DNA of 64,000 bases from Chrysophaeum taylorii. Lineage: Eukaryota; Sar; Pelagophyceae; Pelagomonadales; Pelagomonadaceae. This document shows, piece by piece, positions 42,086 to 51,791 of this stretch (position 1 is the stretch's first letter; every line of letters begins with the position of its first letter). The stretch spans positions 18,902 through 82,901 of the forward strand of contig JAQMWT010000336.1 of the NCBI GenBank assembly GCA_029834535.1, written 5' to 3'. The translations under genes and the position numbers were made by a program. Below the pieces are notes generated by a model. That model did no database searches, was not told the origin of the DNA, and was given only the letters and a program-made list of their open reading frames with translations.

Positions 42086-43573
42086 ATGAGCGCTTCGTAT
42101 GGCGCGGCCGTCGCCGCCGCGATGCGCGCCGGGAACATGGTCGCCCCCACGATGGTCGGCGGCGTCCAGTACGGGGAGCTGTCCGAGACGTCCAAGGGCG
42201 AGCAGCTGCGGCACGCGGCCCTGCTGAAGCGCGTCGACGCCGAGAAGCGCGCGCGGCGCATCGTCGTGCCGACGGATGAGGTCGAGGTGAGGGGCATGCT
42301 CCGGAAGCTTGGGCACCCCGTGCGGCTCTTCGGGGAAACCCCCGCCGACGTCCGCGAGCGGCTCCGGGATATCCTCGCGCGCATCGAGGTCGAGGATAAC
42401 GAACGGGAGCTCGTCGCCGCGTTGCTGGCCGACCCGGCCGCGAAGAAGGACACCACCAGCACCAAGATGGCCGCCGACGCGAAGGACGAAGTGTACACGG
42501 CGGCGAGCCCTGCTTTGGTGGCCGCGCGGCGCGAGATTGCTCGTCTGAGCTTTGATAGCGCGGCACGGCGGCTCTCGTCGCAGCGCCGTCGGCGCGACGA
42601 CCAAGCGGCGAGCTTCGCGCGCGAGGAGTACGCCGCGCAGCTCTACTTCCGCCTCGCGAGGCTCTCGCTGAGCCAGTCCCAGTTCGCCGACGCCCGCCCC
42701 GTGTCGCGCGTCCGGGCGTGTCCGACGGCAGCCCTCCTCGCGACGGGATCTTGGTCTGGTCGCGTCGAGGTGTGGAACGCGCTCACGTGCGCGCGCGCCT
42801 CGAGCTTCGACGCCCCCTCGGACGACCGCGTCACGGGTCTCGCCTGGACCCCCGACGGCCGGCTCCTCGTTTCCGGCAGCGCAGACGCGGCGGCATACGT
42901 GTGGGCTCTCGACGACGCGACGCCCCGAATCGTTTTGAGAGGTCACGGCGACCGCCTCGCGAACGTCGCCGCGCACCCTCTTGGTTCCTACGTCGGCACC
43001 ACCTCCTTCGACCACACCTGGCGCTTGTGGGACATCGAGACGGCCGACCAGCTCCTGCTCCAAGACGGTCACGGCAAGGAGGTCTACGCGATATCTTTCC
43101 AGCGCGACGGCGCGATTCTCGCCACGGGAGATTTTGCGGGCGTCGTCCACTGCTGGGACCTCCGGAGCGGCAGGCGCGTCCACACCTGCCTCGGCCACGG
43201 CAAGAAAATCCTCGCCTCGGACTTTTCCCCCGACGGCTACCAGCTCGCCACCGCCTCGGACGACAACACCGTCAGAATCTGGGACCTCCGCCGCAAGGCC
43301 TGCGACTACGTCCTTCCCGCGCATTCGAGCCTCATCAGCGACTGCCGCTTTTCGCCCACCACCGGCGAGGCCCTCGCCACCGCCTGCTTCGACGGTTCGG
43401 TCGCCCTCTGGGCCACGCGCGACTGGTCCAACCTTCTTCGGGTACCCGCGCACGACGGCAAGACGATGAGCCTCGACTTCGTCGACGAGACCGCCCTCGT
43501 CACCGCGGGCTTCGACCGCACGTTCAAGCTCTGGACCCTTCCCGACAACGCCAAAATGGATCTTCAGGACTAG
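42086..43573 (+). CDS. PRPF4: U4/U6 small nuclear ribonucleoprotein Prp4
   Basis: Spliceosomal tri-snRNP component that, with Prp3, holds the U4/U6 duplex in the nucleus. The start is the ATG at 42086, just after a TAC microsatellite; the upstream frame has only TTG. In the 495-residue product the SFM/Prp4-like helical motif is seen at about residues 55-100 (VPTDEVEVRGMLRKLGHP and LFGETPADVRERLRDIL), a basic helical linker follows, and the last 300 residues form seven WD40 repeats (GSWSGRVEVWNAL, GSADAAAYVWAL, TSFDHTWRLWDI, GDFAGVVHCWDL, ASDDNTVRIWDL, ACFDGSVALW, AGFDRTFKLWTL). Order and length match the family. A functional Prp4 implies that the organism still splices introns even though most genes here look intronless. 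Confidence 0.93.
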   Translation: MSASYGAAVAAAMRAGNMVAPTMVGGVQYGELSETSKGEQLRHAALLKRVDAEKRARRIVVPTDEVEVRGMLRKLGHPVRLFGETPADVRERLRDILARIEVEDNERELVAALLADPAAKKDTTSTKMAADAKDEVYTAASPALVAARREIARLSFDSAARRLSSQRRRRDDQAASFAREEYAAQLYFRLARLSLSQSQFADARPVSRVRACPTAALLATGSWSGRVEVWNALTCARASSFDAPSDDRVTGLAWTPDGRLLVSGSADAAAYVWALDDATPRIVLRGHGDRLANVAAHPLGSYVGTTSFDHTWRLWDIETADQLLLQDGHGKEVYAISFQRDGAILATGDFAGVVHCWDLRSGRRVHTCLGHGKKILASDFSPDGYQLATASDDNTVRIWDLRRKACDYVLPAHSSLISDCRFSPTTGEALATACFDGSVALWATRDWSNLLRVPAHDGKTMSLDFVDETALVTAGFDRTFKLWTLPDNAKMDLQD

Positions 43574-43579
43574 CTCTAC

Positions 43580-43650
43580 TACGGCCGGCCGGCGCGGGCG
43601 CGGGCCGCGGGCCGCGGGCCGCGGGCCGCGGGCGCGGGCCGGCCGGCCGC
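43580..43650. repeat. GC-rich CGGGC minisatellite / hairpin, 3' of Prp4
   Basis: Tandem GCCGCGG-type units flanked by GGCCGGCC-type palindromes at both sides. It can fold as a strong hairpin between the convergent Prp4 and flavin reductase-like genes. Confidence 0.8.
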
Positions 43651-43746
43651 CCTGTGCTTATAATAAGCGTCGTGAGGACCACCGCCGACAAACCGCCGTC
43701 CGTCCGTTTTTTTTTTGTATGTCCATCGAGTCGAGTCGAAGACGGA

Positions 43747-44553
43747 TTAGGAGGAGATGACTTTGGGTCGCGCGATATCGAAGATGTCGCCGATGGTGCT
43801 GTAGGTGTTGCCGCCGAGGCGCGCCATCGGGCGGAGCTTTTCGGGCAGGACGACACCCTTGTCGGCATCAAAGGCGGGCTCGTGGACGTGGATTAGGACG
43901 ACGCGGCCGACGACCATCGTCGCGGTGACGGCGCCAGTGTCGTTGTGCATAGGGATGATGTGGTCGACGCGGCACTCCATCGCCAGGGCCGCTTCGGCCG
44001 CGCGCGGCGGTTTCACTTTTGTGCTTGAAATCATCCTCAAGCCGGCGCTTTCGAACTCGTTGACGTCGGGCGCGAAATTCCCACAAGTATGGTTCGCCGC
44101 CTCGACGTACCACTCGCTCACGACGTGCACCACGAACTCGCGCGTTGCCTTGACGTTTTTGAGCGTGTCGCCGCCTCCTTTCCTCTTGTCGACGCAAGAG
44201 AAGACGATCGTCCCGGGATCGTGGTTGACGATACCCGAGTAACTGAATGGAGCGATGTTGATGAGGCCGTCGTAGGAGATGCTCGAGACGAGGGCGATCG
44301 GCCGCGGCACGTAGGCGCTGATGAAGAAGTTGTACTTGCTCTTGAGATCCTCGGGGGCTAATGTGAGGCTAGCCGGAGGGACCACCTCCTGCTGCTGCGT
44401 ATCGCCCGGCGACCAGGTGGGGACGAACGACGTCGCGACACGACGGATCCGCTGCCGCCGCCGCCGCATCGACAAGTACATGGCGAGGCTGGAGGCGAGG
44501 GCCCCGCCGGCTGCGGCGAGACCCAGCTCCCACCCCCGCGTTGATGACGTCAT
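43747..44553 (-). CDS. Membrane-anchored flavin reductase-like (FMN-binding split barrel) protein
   Basis: A 268-residue protein from the ATG at 44553. Residues about 8-28 form a membrane anchor or leader (LGLAAAGGALASSLAMYL) followed by MRRRRQRIRR, which suggests an N-in anchor or organelle signal. The body fits the flavin reductase-like domain: SAYVPRPIALVSSIS, NIAPFSYSGIVNHDPGTIVF, KNVKATREFVVHVVSEW, then a domain end with RVVLIHVHEPAF and MARLGGNTYSTIGD. Such proteins bind FMN and reduce it or act as oxidoreductases of uncertain substrate. It converges with Prp4 and lies 246 bp from the next minus-strand gene. Confidence 0.88.
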   Translation of the reverse strand: MTSSTRGWELGLAAAGGALASSLAMYLSMRRRRQRIRRVATSFVPTWSPGDTQQQEVVPPASLTLAPEDLKSKYNFFISAYVPRPIALVSSISYDGLINIAPFSYSGIVNHDPGTIVFSCVDKRKGGGDTLKNVKATREFVVHVVSEWYVEAANHTCGNFAPDVNEFESAGLRMISSTKVKPPRAAEAALAMECRVDHIIPMHNDTGAVTATMVVGRVVLIHVHEPAFDADKGVVLPEKLRPMARLGGNTYSTIGDIFDIARPKVISS

Positions 44554-44799
44554 TTTAGCTTATTATACTTGCCCCGTAGTGAAGAAGAGAGTGGAACAAT
44601 GACCTTCCTTTTTACCTTCGTCTTGCGGTTGAAACACCACTCTCCAAAAACAAACAAAGAAAAAAAGAAGCAACCAGTCCGTCCGTTTGTCCGGCGACAT
44701 GGTAACACCGTAATAAAAGTCCTCCACTGCGAGTAATTTTTTGTAGTCAAATGATAAACCGACCGACTCACTCACTCACTCACTCAGTCAGTCACTCCC

Positions 44800-45810
44800 T
44801 CACGGCCGGGGTGAGAAGTCGAATGGAGTACCCGGGTGCCCGTCGGGTCGGAGGGCTGCGGCGGACCAGGGAGCCACGTCAGTGGCCGTGATTCGAATCG
44901 CCGCCTTGGCCCAATCCCTGCCAACGCGACCCGAGAGGATCTCGTCTCGCCAGACCCGTCGACTGTCGGCGAGGACAGAATCGAGGGCGTCGGGACCGTA
45001 CGGCCCCCCCGCGTTGGCGTAGATTGTGGCCAGGGGGTCGCCAGATGCCGCGGCCGCCTTACCTCTTCGCATTTCGTCGCGCATCCTCTGGTCGACGGAC
45101 CGCTTCGCAAAGGAAACGTCATTAATGTCGAAATAGACGACTAGCTTGCGATAGGTATCGTCGAAGAGCGAATCAACGTACTCAAACATGCCTACATCGC
45201 GGCCGCTCGTCTCGAACATGACGTTTTTTTGCGCTCTTTTGGCAGCCTCGAGGAGCACGATCCCTACCATCTCGGCGGCCGTTCTATACTCGGCAAAAAT
45301 TCGGGCCTTGCGGCGCGCGTAAGACTCGACATCTTCTTCCTCAGAATACATTGCCGCAAACTCGTCGTTGGCGATGGTCGCCATGATGAAATCTAGCTGC
45401 CGGAAGAAGCTCGTGGTGCCGACGGGAGGATCCGAGATGCCAGCCTCCCGCAACGCGTCGGCCATCCAAGGCTCGTACATCGCGGTCGTTTTCCTGATCC
45501 CGTTCAGACCCGCGACAAGGACGACCCACTTATCGGGCTCGGAGGCCTCCCACCCGCCCTCCTTGAGGACGCGCTCGAACATGCGTCCAAACGCGGGGGT
45601 TTCGACATCGGGCAAGGCGCCGCCGAGACGGCCTGCGTACGCCTTGGTCTTCTCCCAGTCCTTGTGCGACGCGTACGCGCCCTCGGCAAGGATCGATCGT
45701 ACGCTCGACCAGTCGGTGCAGGACGCCTCGAGCCGCGACAGCGACTCGCAGACGACGTCCTCGATGCAACGATATGCGCCCGTCATCGCCAGAAGAAGAA
45801 TATGATGCAT
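44800..45810 (-). CDS. P-loop kinase-like protein of unknown function
   Basis: A 336-residue protein if the ATG at 45810 is used; the ATG at 45786 (MTGAYRC) is equally possible. A P-loop stands at VVLVAGLNGIRKTT, a Walker A variant with Arg before the Lys, in the position seen in small-molecule kinases of the zeta-type/polynucleotide-kinase group. Further conserved-looking blocks are NVMFETSGRDVGMFEYVD, KLVVYFDINDVS, RSVDQRMRDEM and NAGGPYGPDALD. I recall similar uncharacterised proteins in algal genomes but cannot name a substrate. No leader or membrane segment. It is divergent from the decayed histidine kinase at 46024. Confidence 0.7.
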   Translation of the reverse strand: MHHILLLAMTGAYRCIEDVVCESLSRLEASCTDWSSVRSILAEGAYASHKDWEKTKAYAGRLGGALPDVETPAFGRMFERVLKEGGWEASEPDKWVVLVAGLNGIRKTTAMYEPWMADALREAGISDPPVGTTSFFRQLDFIMATIANDEFAAMYSEEEDVESYARRKARIFAEYRTAAEMVGIVLLEAAKRAQKNVMFETSGRDVGMFEYVDSLFDDTYRKLVVYFDINDVSFAKRSVDQRMRDEMRRGKAAAASGDPLATIYANAGGPYGPDALDSVLADSRRVWRDEILSGRVGRDWAKAAIRITATDVAPWSAAALRPDGHPGTPFDFSPRP

Positions 45811-45973
45811 CAGATCAGATCGGATCACATCACTCACTCAACGGACCTGATACTCGTAGCACTTCTTCTTCGTCGTCACTCACACTAGCACTGCTGGTGC
45901 TGCGAATAATAATTAGTTTGAGTACGTCAGCAGAAGGTCAAAAGGCCAGGAAACAGAAAAGCCGAACCTCCTG

Positions 45974-46012
45974 TTTGTTTGTTTGTTTGTTTGTTTGTTT
46001 GTTTGTTTGTTC
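45974..46012. repeat. TTTG microsatellite
   Basis: About nine tandem TTTG units in the 5' flank of the histidine kinase pseudogene. Seen directly. Confidence 0.95.
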
Positions 46013-46023
46013 CATAAAGTTGA

Positions 46024-48170
46024 ATGGAGGTGCAGCAGCACCAAGAGAAGCAGCAGCAGCAGCAGAGGAGGGTGAAGTACTCTCGGAAGGTGATGGTCTG
46101 CGTCGACAACCGGCGGCGGGGGGTCGTGGTTTTGACGTTGGGAGTGATCGTCGTGGCCTCGGCCATGTGCATCGCCGTGACCATCGACTCGGTCCACACC
46201 GACAAGAACGCGCAGAGCGTGGGTGTCAAATTCCACAAGTTCTACGCCGACTACATCCAGAGAATAGCCGACGTCCGCGTCGACGTGGCCCAGGCCCAGC
46301 TCGTCTCGTCGGACGCGGCAGTCGTCCAGACGACGATCGACTCGGTCGGGAGAACGACAAAGGATCTCTACGAAAGCTTTACAAGGTTCGAAAAGAAATT
46401 CCGTCGCTTTAAACGGAGGACGCCCGCGCTCCGCGAGACAAAAAGCGCGCGGCGGACTTACCGGAACCTCCAGGAGCGCCACGTTCGAGAGAGCTCTCTC
46501 TACGAGATGCTCGTCTTCGTGAACGGCACGGTCGACTACGATTTGTTCCTCGCGGCGTACGACGAGTTCGACGCCTACTTCCAGGACATGCGAAGCACCG
46601 AGAGGCCATGCTCGACCTGACGAGATCCATCAATTCGGTTTCGGACGGTTCGAGGCATTCGGCCAACGTCGCGAGCTTGGCCAGCCTCGCGTTCACGCTC
46701 GTCGTCGTCTTCGTCCTCGTTGTCGTCTTGCAACGCGTGTGCCTGGTCCTCGTTGTCGTCTTGCAACGCGTGTGCCTGGAAACCAAGACCACGCTCGATG
46801 CCCAGCACAAGCTCGCGAGGCAACAAGCCCGTGGAAATGCGAAACAAATTCGCTCTCGCGATTCACGTGATTGCGGAATTCGTTCACAGACCCCGGCGAC
46901 TGCTGGCGCCTCAAGGCCGAAATGCGCACGGCGCTTTCGCTCCTCGTCCAAGTGAGAAGCAACAACACCATTAAAGCGTTTGGACTGCTACAAGATCATG
47001 CGGGGTACAAAACTACCGCGTCAATCTCGACACCATAGACCTCGCGACCTTCATGCGCGACCGCGTTCGGGCCGAGCGCGCGATCGCCATCGCCCGCAAC
47101 GGCGGCGATCCCGTGGCCGTCGCGTTCAAGACGCACGGACCCGACCACTGCGACGTCCGCACGCTACATATCCTCAACCACGCGAGTTTTTTTTTTTTTC
47201 CTCTCGTCGTCGTCCGTTCCGTTCTCCGTTTTCCGTTCTCCGCTCTGAGGCTTTTTTCGCACAGGTCGCGACGAATTGCCTGTCGAACAGGAGGAAGCAC
47301 ACGTGTGATGTCGTGCTGTCGTTCGAGCCCGAACGATCCGGGTTGCTCGTGTTCAGGGTTGCCGAGACGGGATGCGATCTCGTCTGTTCCGGACCGAGGT
47401 GACGACCGGCGACACAGTCGCCCGGCACGGGACTCGGGTTGCCGTCGTGCGCTTTGTTTTGCAATACTGCCGGGGGATACGTCAAACTCGTCGACTCGCG
47501 CGCCCAGGACGAGGAGGGCAACGGCGGATACAGCGTCTTCGAATTCGCCGTCTCGGGCGACGAGCTCGAAGCCGCACGACGATTCGGCCGATGAGGTCGA
47601 AGCCGCCGTCGAGACCCCGAGGACGGCGCTCCCCGCGAGGGTCCACGTCGCCATCGTCGACGACAGCGCGATTAATCGGAAGTGCGTGGAGCGGTCTCTC
47701 GCCAAGAAGACCGCGACGCTCGCCGGCGTCGTTTCGGCGTAGCGATTTTCACACTTCGAGACCGCGGAGGCCGCCCAGCCACTCCTCTGCGACATGATGA
47801 ACCGCCGCGAGGCCGACACCATCGTGACGCTCGACCAGAACATGGAAAGCCGCGGCGGCATCATGGACGGCACGACGGCGATTAAGTGGCTCCGGTCGCA
47901 CGATTTTACGGGCGTCATAATTAGCGTCTCGGGAGACGCGGAGATCGGCGCCGTCCACCTCAACCTCGGCGCGCACTTCGCCTGGGGTCGGTTTGCTTTT
48001 TTTTTCTTCTTGGCGCGGCGCAAGACAATGTTTTCGTGTTTTTTTTAGCAGCAAGCCCATACCCGCCCGCGAGCACCATCCGTCCCGAGCTCGAGACCTA
48101 CTTCTGGCAGACCCGCGATGTCGAAGCCTCCCCCGCGCAGAAGCTTCCGTCGCTTATGATATTTTTTCGA
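46024..48170 (+). pseudogene. Decayed hybrid histidine kinase (paralogue of the 8.1-kb gene)
   Basis: Starts well (ATG 46024, basic Q-rich N-terminus, membrane helix VVVLTLGVIVVASAMC, a sensor region of about 130 residues, a second membrane helix after 46660). It then aligns piece by piece with the intact kinase but in different frames: LDAQHKLARQQA; RNKFALAIHV where the H-box His should be (replaced by Val after a 1-nt shift); CLSNRRKH (N-box); GTGLGLPSCALFCN (G2); VHVAIVDDSAINRK (receiver). An in-frame TAG at 47740-47742 interrupts the receiver before VTLDQNMES. Frame changes occur near 46.60, 46.83, 47.0, 47.2, 47.4 and 47.6 kb. T-rich stretches at 47189-47264 and 47987-48053 look like introns or intron remnants. 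Confidence 0.8.
46714..46779 (+). repeat. 33-bp in-frame tandem duplication in pseudogene membrane helix
   Basis: The 33-bp unit encoding VLVVVLQRVCL occurs twice in tandem, lengthening the second membrane helix of the decayed kinase. Confidence 0.9.
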
Positions 48171-48286
48171 TGTGTTACGGGAAAAAGACAACTGGGTTGA
48201 TGATGAACGGAGAGCGCCTCCTCAAAAAAGGCGCCCGCGACATCGTAATAGATCATCATCATCATCATCATCATCGTAAATGAGAT

Positions 48287-49384
48287 TCACCATGCTGGTT
48301 TGAGTTTTTTCATGTCGTTGAGGTCTTTGAGGGGAAGCTCGTCTTGGGGGCGGCGTTTGGAGGGGCGGAGGCGGGCCTCTCGAAGGATGAGGTCGCGCTG
48401 GCGGGCGTCGAGGTCCTTCTCGCGGGCGTCGAGCTTTTTTTCGCGGTCGTCGAGCTTTTTTTCGCGTTCATCCAAGAGCTTGGCGCGGTCTGGGGTGGGG
48501 TCCTTTCTCGCGTGTTGCTGCGACGACTTGGGATGCTGTTCGTTCGTCGCGGGCTCGGCCGCGTCGGACCACGGCGCGAGAGACGGGCGCCTCAGCAACC
48601 TCGCCGCCGTCGCGCGGTCTTGCGGTCTGAGGCGCAGGAGATCGTCGACCAAACTCCGAAAGTCCGCGGAGTAGGACTTGGAAATGGGTTTGTTCCGAAC
48701 GCCCGCGGTGATGGCCGCGCTCAGGGACTCTTGGTCGCGGGCGTCGAACGGCGGCTCGAGGGTCGCCGCCTCGTGCAAAATACAGCCGAGCGACCACATG
48801 TCGGCGGGCGGGCCGTAGGGCTTGCGTTTCACGAGCTCGGGGGCCATGTAGAGTGGGGTTCCGAGGTTAGTTTTGGCGAGGTCGTCCGAAGAAAGCTCTT
48901 TCGCGAGGCCAAAATCCGCCAGCTTGCAGCTCCCAAACTCGTCGAAGAGGATGTTGGCGGGCTTCAAATCGCGGTGTAAGATGACTCCGCCCAGATGACC
49001 CCCGTGGCAGTCGCGGAGCGCCGTTGCGGCTTCTCCTGCGAGGCGTAACACTCGAAACTCTGGCAACGATTGCCGCTTGCGGCGGCACGATGCCAACAAC
49101 GAGGCGAGGTCGCCGCCGCTACACAGTTCCATGATGATGTGGAGGGTCCCCGTGCTGCGGTCGATCGACCGGTCGACGTACCGGACGATGTGTTTTTGGT
49201 TCAACTCGCGCATGATGTTCACCTCGGCGACGAGCTGCTTCTTGTGCGCCTGCGACATTCCCGCGTACACGACGCTCTTGCACGCGAAGGCCGCGCCGTC
49301 CGTTTTGCGTCGGACGCGGCACACGCGTCCGAACGCCCCGCGACCGAGGGGTCCCTCGACGCCGTAGTTCTCGAGGCTGATCAT
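48287..49384 (-). CDS. NEK-like serine/threonine protein kinase
   Basis: A 365-residue kinase, probably NIMA-related and acting at centrosome, basal body or cilium. The start is taken at the ATG at 49384 (MISLENYGVEG), directly before the glycine loop GRGAFGRV; an upstream in-frame ATG at 49492 would add a Phe-rich unlikely leader. Catalytic landmarks: CKSV lysine, LHIIMELCSGGDL hinge as in NEK2, HRDLKPAN, ADFGLAKEL (DFG), the activation segment GTPLYMAPEL, and DMWSLGCILHE. After the domain comes a Ser/His/Pro-rich linker and a heptad-like coiled coil (repeats of LDDREKKLDAREKDL) with a basic tail, fitting NEK architecture. Divergent from the acyl-CoA dehydrogenase gene. Confidence 0.9.
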   Translation of the reverse strand: MISLENYGVEGPLGRGAFGRVCRVRRKTDGAAFACKSVVYAGMSQAHKKQLVAEVNIMRELNQKHIVRYVDRSIDRSTGTLHIIMELCSGGDLASLLASCRRKRQSLPEFRVLRLAGEAATALRDCHGGHLGGVILHRDLKPANILFDEFGSCKLADFGLAKELSSDDLAKTNLGTPLYMAPELVKRKPYGPPADMWSLGCILHEAATLEPPFDARDQESLSAAITAGVRNKPISKSYSADFRSLVDDLLRLRPQDRATAARLLRRPSLAPWSDAAEPATNEQHPKSSQQHARKDPTPDRAKLLDEREKKLDDREKKLDAREKDLDARQRDLILREARLRPSKRRPQDELPLKDLNDMKKLKPAW

Positions 49385-49907
49385 GCCCAACGGCCACGCC
49401 CGTTCAACAACACAATAGGGTCTTTGGAAAAAAAAATAAAAATAAAAAAAAACGGGGGGGGGGCGGTACAGTTGTAGTTTTATAGGGGCCATACATATAT
49501 GCTCCGTACCCCCCCAACACCGCTACGCGCCGGTGGGGCCGTCCGCGACCGTCTACTACTACTGTCCCATCGTAATGTCTCGCGCGCTCGATTGCGGCGG
49601 CGAGTCGCCCGAATGATGAATGAATGAATGAATGAATGAATGAATGAATGAATGAATGATTGATTGATTCAAGCCACACGTATGGCTTCCATTCACGTAA
49701 GTAGCAGTAGAGCTCGCTCGTAACAAAAAATTGGAGAAAGTTAGTTAGTTGTCTCGAGGAGGTCGCTCGCTCCTCCACTCGCATTGGCGATGCGTGTACA
49801 CAGGTATATATATTTTAGCCTCGTTCTCGGTTTCGCCGAAATTCTCTCTCTCGACTAAAAGAATAAGAAAACTACTTCCTGGCAGCAGCCAGAAAAGCCA
49901 CGTCACG
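49385..49907. promoter_or_regulatory. Intergenic region between NEK-like kinase and acyl-CoA dehydrogenase
   Basis: 523 bp between divergent ATGs. Contains an AATG tetranucleotide array (about 49617-49660), A-rich and G-rich runs near 49430-49462 and a TATATATA stretch at 49804-49813 upstream of the dehydrogenase. Confidence 0.5.
49617..49660. repeat. AATG microsatellite
   Basis: About eleven tandem AATG units, seen directly. Confidence 0.95.
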
Positions 49908-51791
49908 ATGATCCGAAGTGCGGGTCGGCTGTCGACGCAGGCCGCGCCGGCAGTCGGGAGGAGCGTCGCGAGCAAGCTCGTGCACCCCCGCGAGCTGGAG
50001 TTTTTGTTGCGCGAGTTCTTGAATGTGGAGGCGTTGATCGCGCGATGCCCCGCGCGGTTCGGCCACGTCGACGCGACGACGGCGCTGGAGATGATCCGCG
50101 CGGGCCACGAGCTCGCCGAGAAGGAGTTCGAGCCCGTGAACCGGCTCGGGGACCGCATGGAGCCCTACATTACCGAAGAGGGCACCGTGTGGCACCCCGA
50201 AGAAGTCGTGGCGGCGCAGAAGGCGTACACGGACTCGGGCTACCTGGGAATGACGCTCGCCGAGGAACCGTGGGGCGGGCTTCAGCTGCCGTTCTGCGTT
50301 TCGGCCCTCGTGAACGTGCCGTTTTCGTGCGCGAGCGCGGGGTTGATGTCGTACCACGGCCTCACGGCGGGCGTCATCAAGCTCTTGCTCGCGCACGGGA
50401 GCGAACAACAACGCGCCGACTGGATCCCAAAGTTGGCCAGCGGCGAGTGCTACGGAACTATGTGTTTGTCCGAGTCGCACGCGGGCTCCTCGCTCACCGA
50501 CATCCGCACGAGGGCGACCCCCCGGCCAGACGGCGCGTTCGACCTGCGAGGGTCTAAGATGTGGATTACGGGCGGCGACCAGTCGATGTCCGAGTCGATC
50601 GCGCACCTCGTCTTGGCCAAGCTCCCCGACGCCCCGGAGGGCGTCAAGGGGATCTCGCTGTTTCTAGTTCCCAAACATCTCGACGACGGGCCAAACGACG
50701 TCAAGCTCACGGGACTCAACCACAAGATGGGCCAGACGGCGTCGACGAACGCCGGCGAACTCGTCTTTGGCGACGACGCGGGCGCCGCAACGGGCTGGCT
50801 GGTCGGGAAGGAACACGAGGGCCTCGCGGCTATGTTCGTCATGATGAACGAGCTCCGGATCACGGTCGGCATGGGCGCGGCGGCCACGGCGGTTGCCGGC
50901 TATTCGGCCGCGCTCCGGTACGCGCGCGACCGGCCCCAGGGCCGCGACCCCGAGGCCCCCAAGTCGTCCCCGATGGTCCCCATCATCGAGCACAGCGACG
51001 TCAAGCGGATGCTCCTGGCGGCGCGCAGCTACGCCGAAGGTGGTCTCGCGCTCTGCCTGACGGGGGCCGAGATCGTCGATCAGATTCAACACGCGGAAGA
51101 CGTCTCGCCGTCGGAGCGCCGCCAACTCGAGCTCGTCCTAGACCTCCTCATCCCCATCATCAAGAGCTGGCCGAGCGACTGGGGCCTCGAGGCCAACAAG
51201 CTTGCCATCCAGGTCCACGGCGGCGCCGGCTATACGCGCGACTACATAGTCGAGCAGCTCTACCGAGACGCGCGCGTCAACATGATTTACGAGGGGACGA
51301 ACGGCATCCAGAGCCTCGATCTGCTGGGCCGCAAGGTCCCCGCCGAGAATGGCGCGGCCCTCGAGGCCCTCGCCAACCAGATCGGCGCCACCATCGCCGA
51401 CGCACACAAAAGGGGCGGCGACTGCGAGGACTTTGCCGCCAGACTCCGGGACAAGCTCGACCTCGTCTCGGACACCACCAAGACCCTCCTCCGCTGCGCC
51501 TTCCTCGGCGACACCACGCGCTATCTCGCCAACTCCCACGACTACATGCAGCTCCTCGGCCACGTCGTCGTCGCCTGGATGTGGTTGAAGCAGGCCGTCA
51601 TCGCCGCCGACGCCCTGAATAGCGGAGTTCCGAACGGTGACGGCGGCGATGAGGAGGCGTTTTATCTCGGCAAGCTCCACACGGCCCGATACTTCTTTAA
51701 CCACGAACTCCCCAAGATCGACGCCCTCGCCCACCTCTGCGCCTCCCTCGACGACACGAACCCCACCATGCGCAACGAGTGGTTTTTTTGA
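49908..51791 (+). CDS. Mitochondrial acyl-CoA dehydrogenase, long DmdC-like type
   Basis: FAD enzyme that makes the 2,3-double bond in an acyl-CoA. The start is the ATG at 49908 (upstream only TTG), with an Arg/Ser mitochondrial presequence (MIRSAGRLSTQAAP). The 627-residue product has the usual order: N-terminal helices with EEPWGGLQLPF, the middle beta domain with MCLSESHAGSSL and KMWITGGDQ, then the C-terminal helical domain with the catalytic base Glu462 in IYEGTNGIQSLDLLGRK, and an extra helical domain of about 150 residues. That extra C-terminal domain and the length match the subgroup containing 3-methylmercaptopropionyl-CoA dehydrogenase (DmdC), rather than short-chain or AidB types. 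Substrate is inferred only; a branched or aromatic acyl-CoA is possible too. Confidence 0.93.
   Translation: MIRSAGRLSTQAAPAVGRSVASKLVHPRELEFLLREFLNVEALIARCPARFGHVDATTALEMIRAGHELAEKEFEPVNRLGDRMEPYITEEGTVWHPEEVVAAQKAYTDSGYLGMTLAEEPWGGLQLPFCVSALVNVPFSCASAGLMSYHGLTAGVIKLLLAHGSEQQRADWIPKLASGECYGTMCLSESHAGSSLTDIRTRATPRPDGAFDLRGSKMWITGGDQSMSESIAHLVLAKLPDAPEGVKGISLFLVPKHLDDGPNDVKLTGLNHKMGQTASTNAGELVFGDDAGAATGWLVGKEHEGLAAMFVMMNELRITVGMGAAATAVAGYSAALRYARDRPQGRDPEAPKSSPMVPIIEHSDVKRMLLAARSYAEGGLALCLTGAEIVDQIQHAEDVSPSERRQLELVLDLLIPIIKSWPSDWGLEANKLAIQVHGGAGYTRDYIVEQLYRDARVNMIYEGTNGIQSLDLLGRKVPAENGAALEALANQIGATIADAHKRGGDCEDFAARLRDKLDLVSDTTKTLLRCAFLGDTTRYLANSHDYMQLLGHVVVAWMWLKQAVIAADALNSGVPNGDGGDEEAFYLGKLHTARYFFNHELPKIDALAHLCASLDDTNPTMRNEWFF

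Noticed and set aside
46608-46955. Separate small membrane protein gene
   Set aside because: It is the second membrane helix and H-box region of the decayed histidine kinase, not an independent gene.
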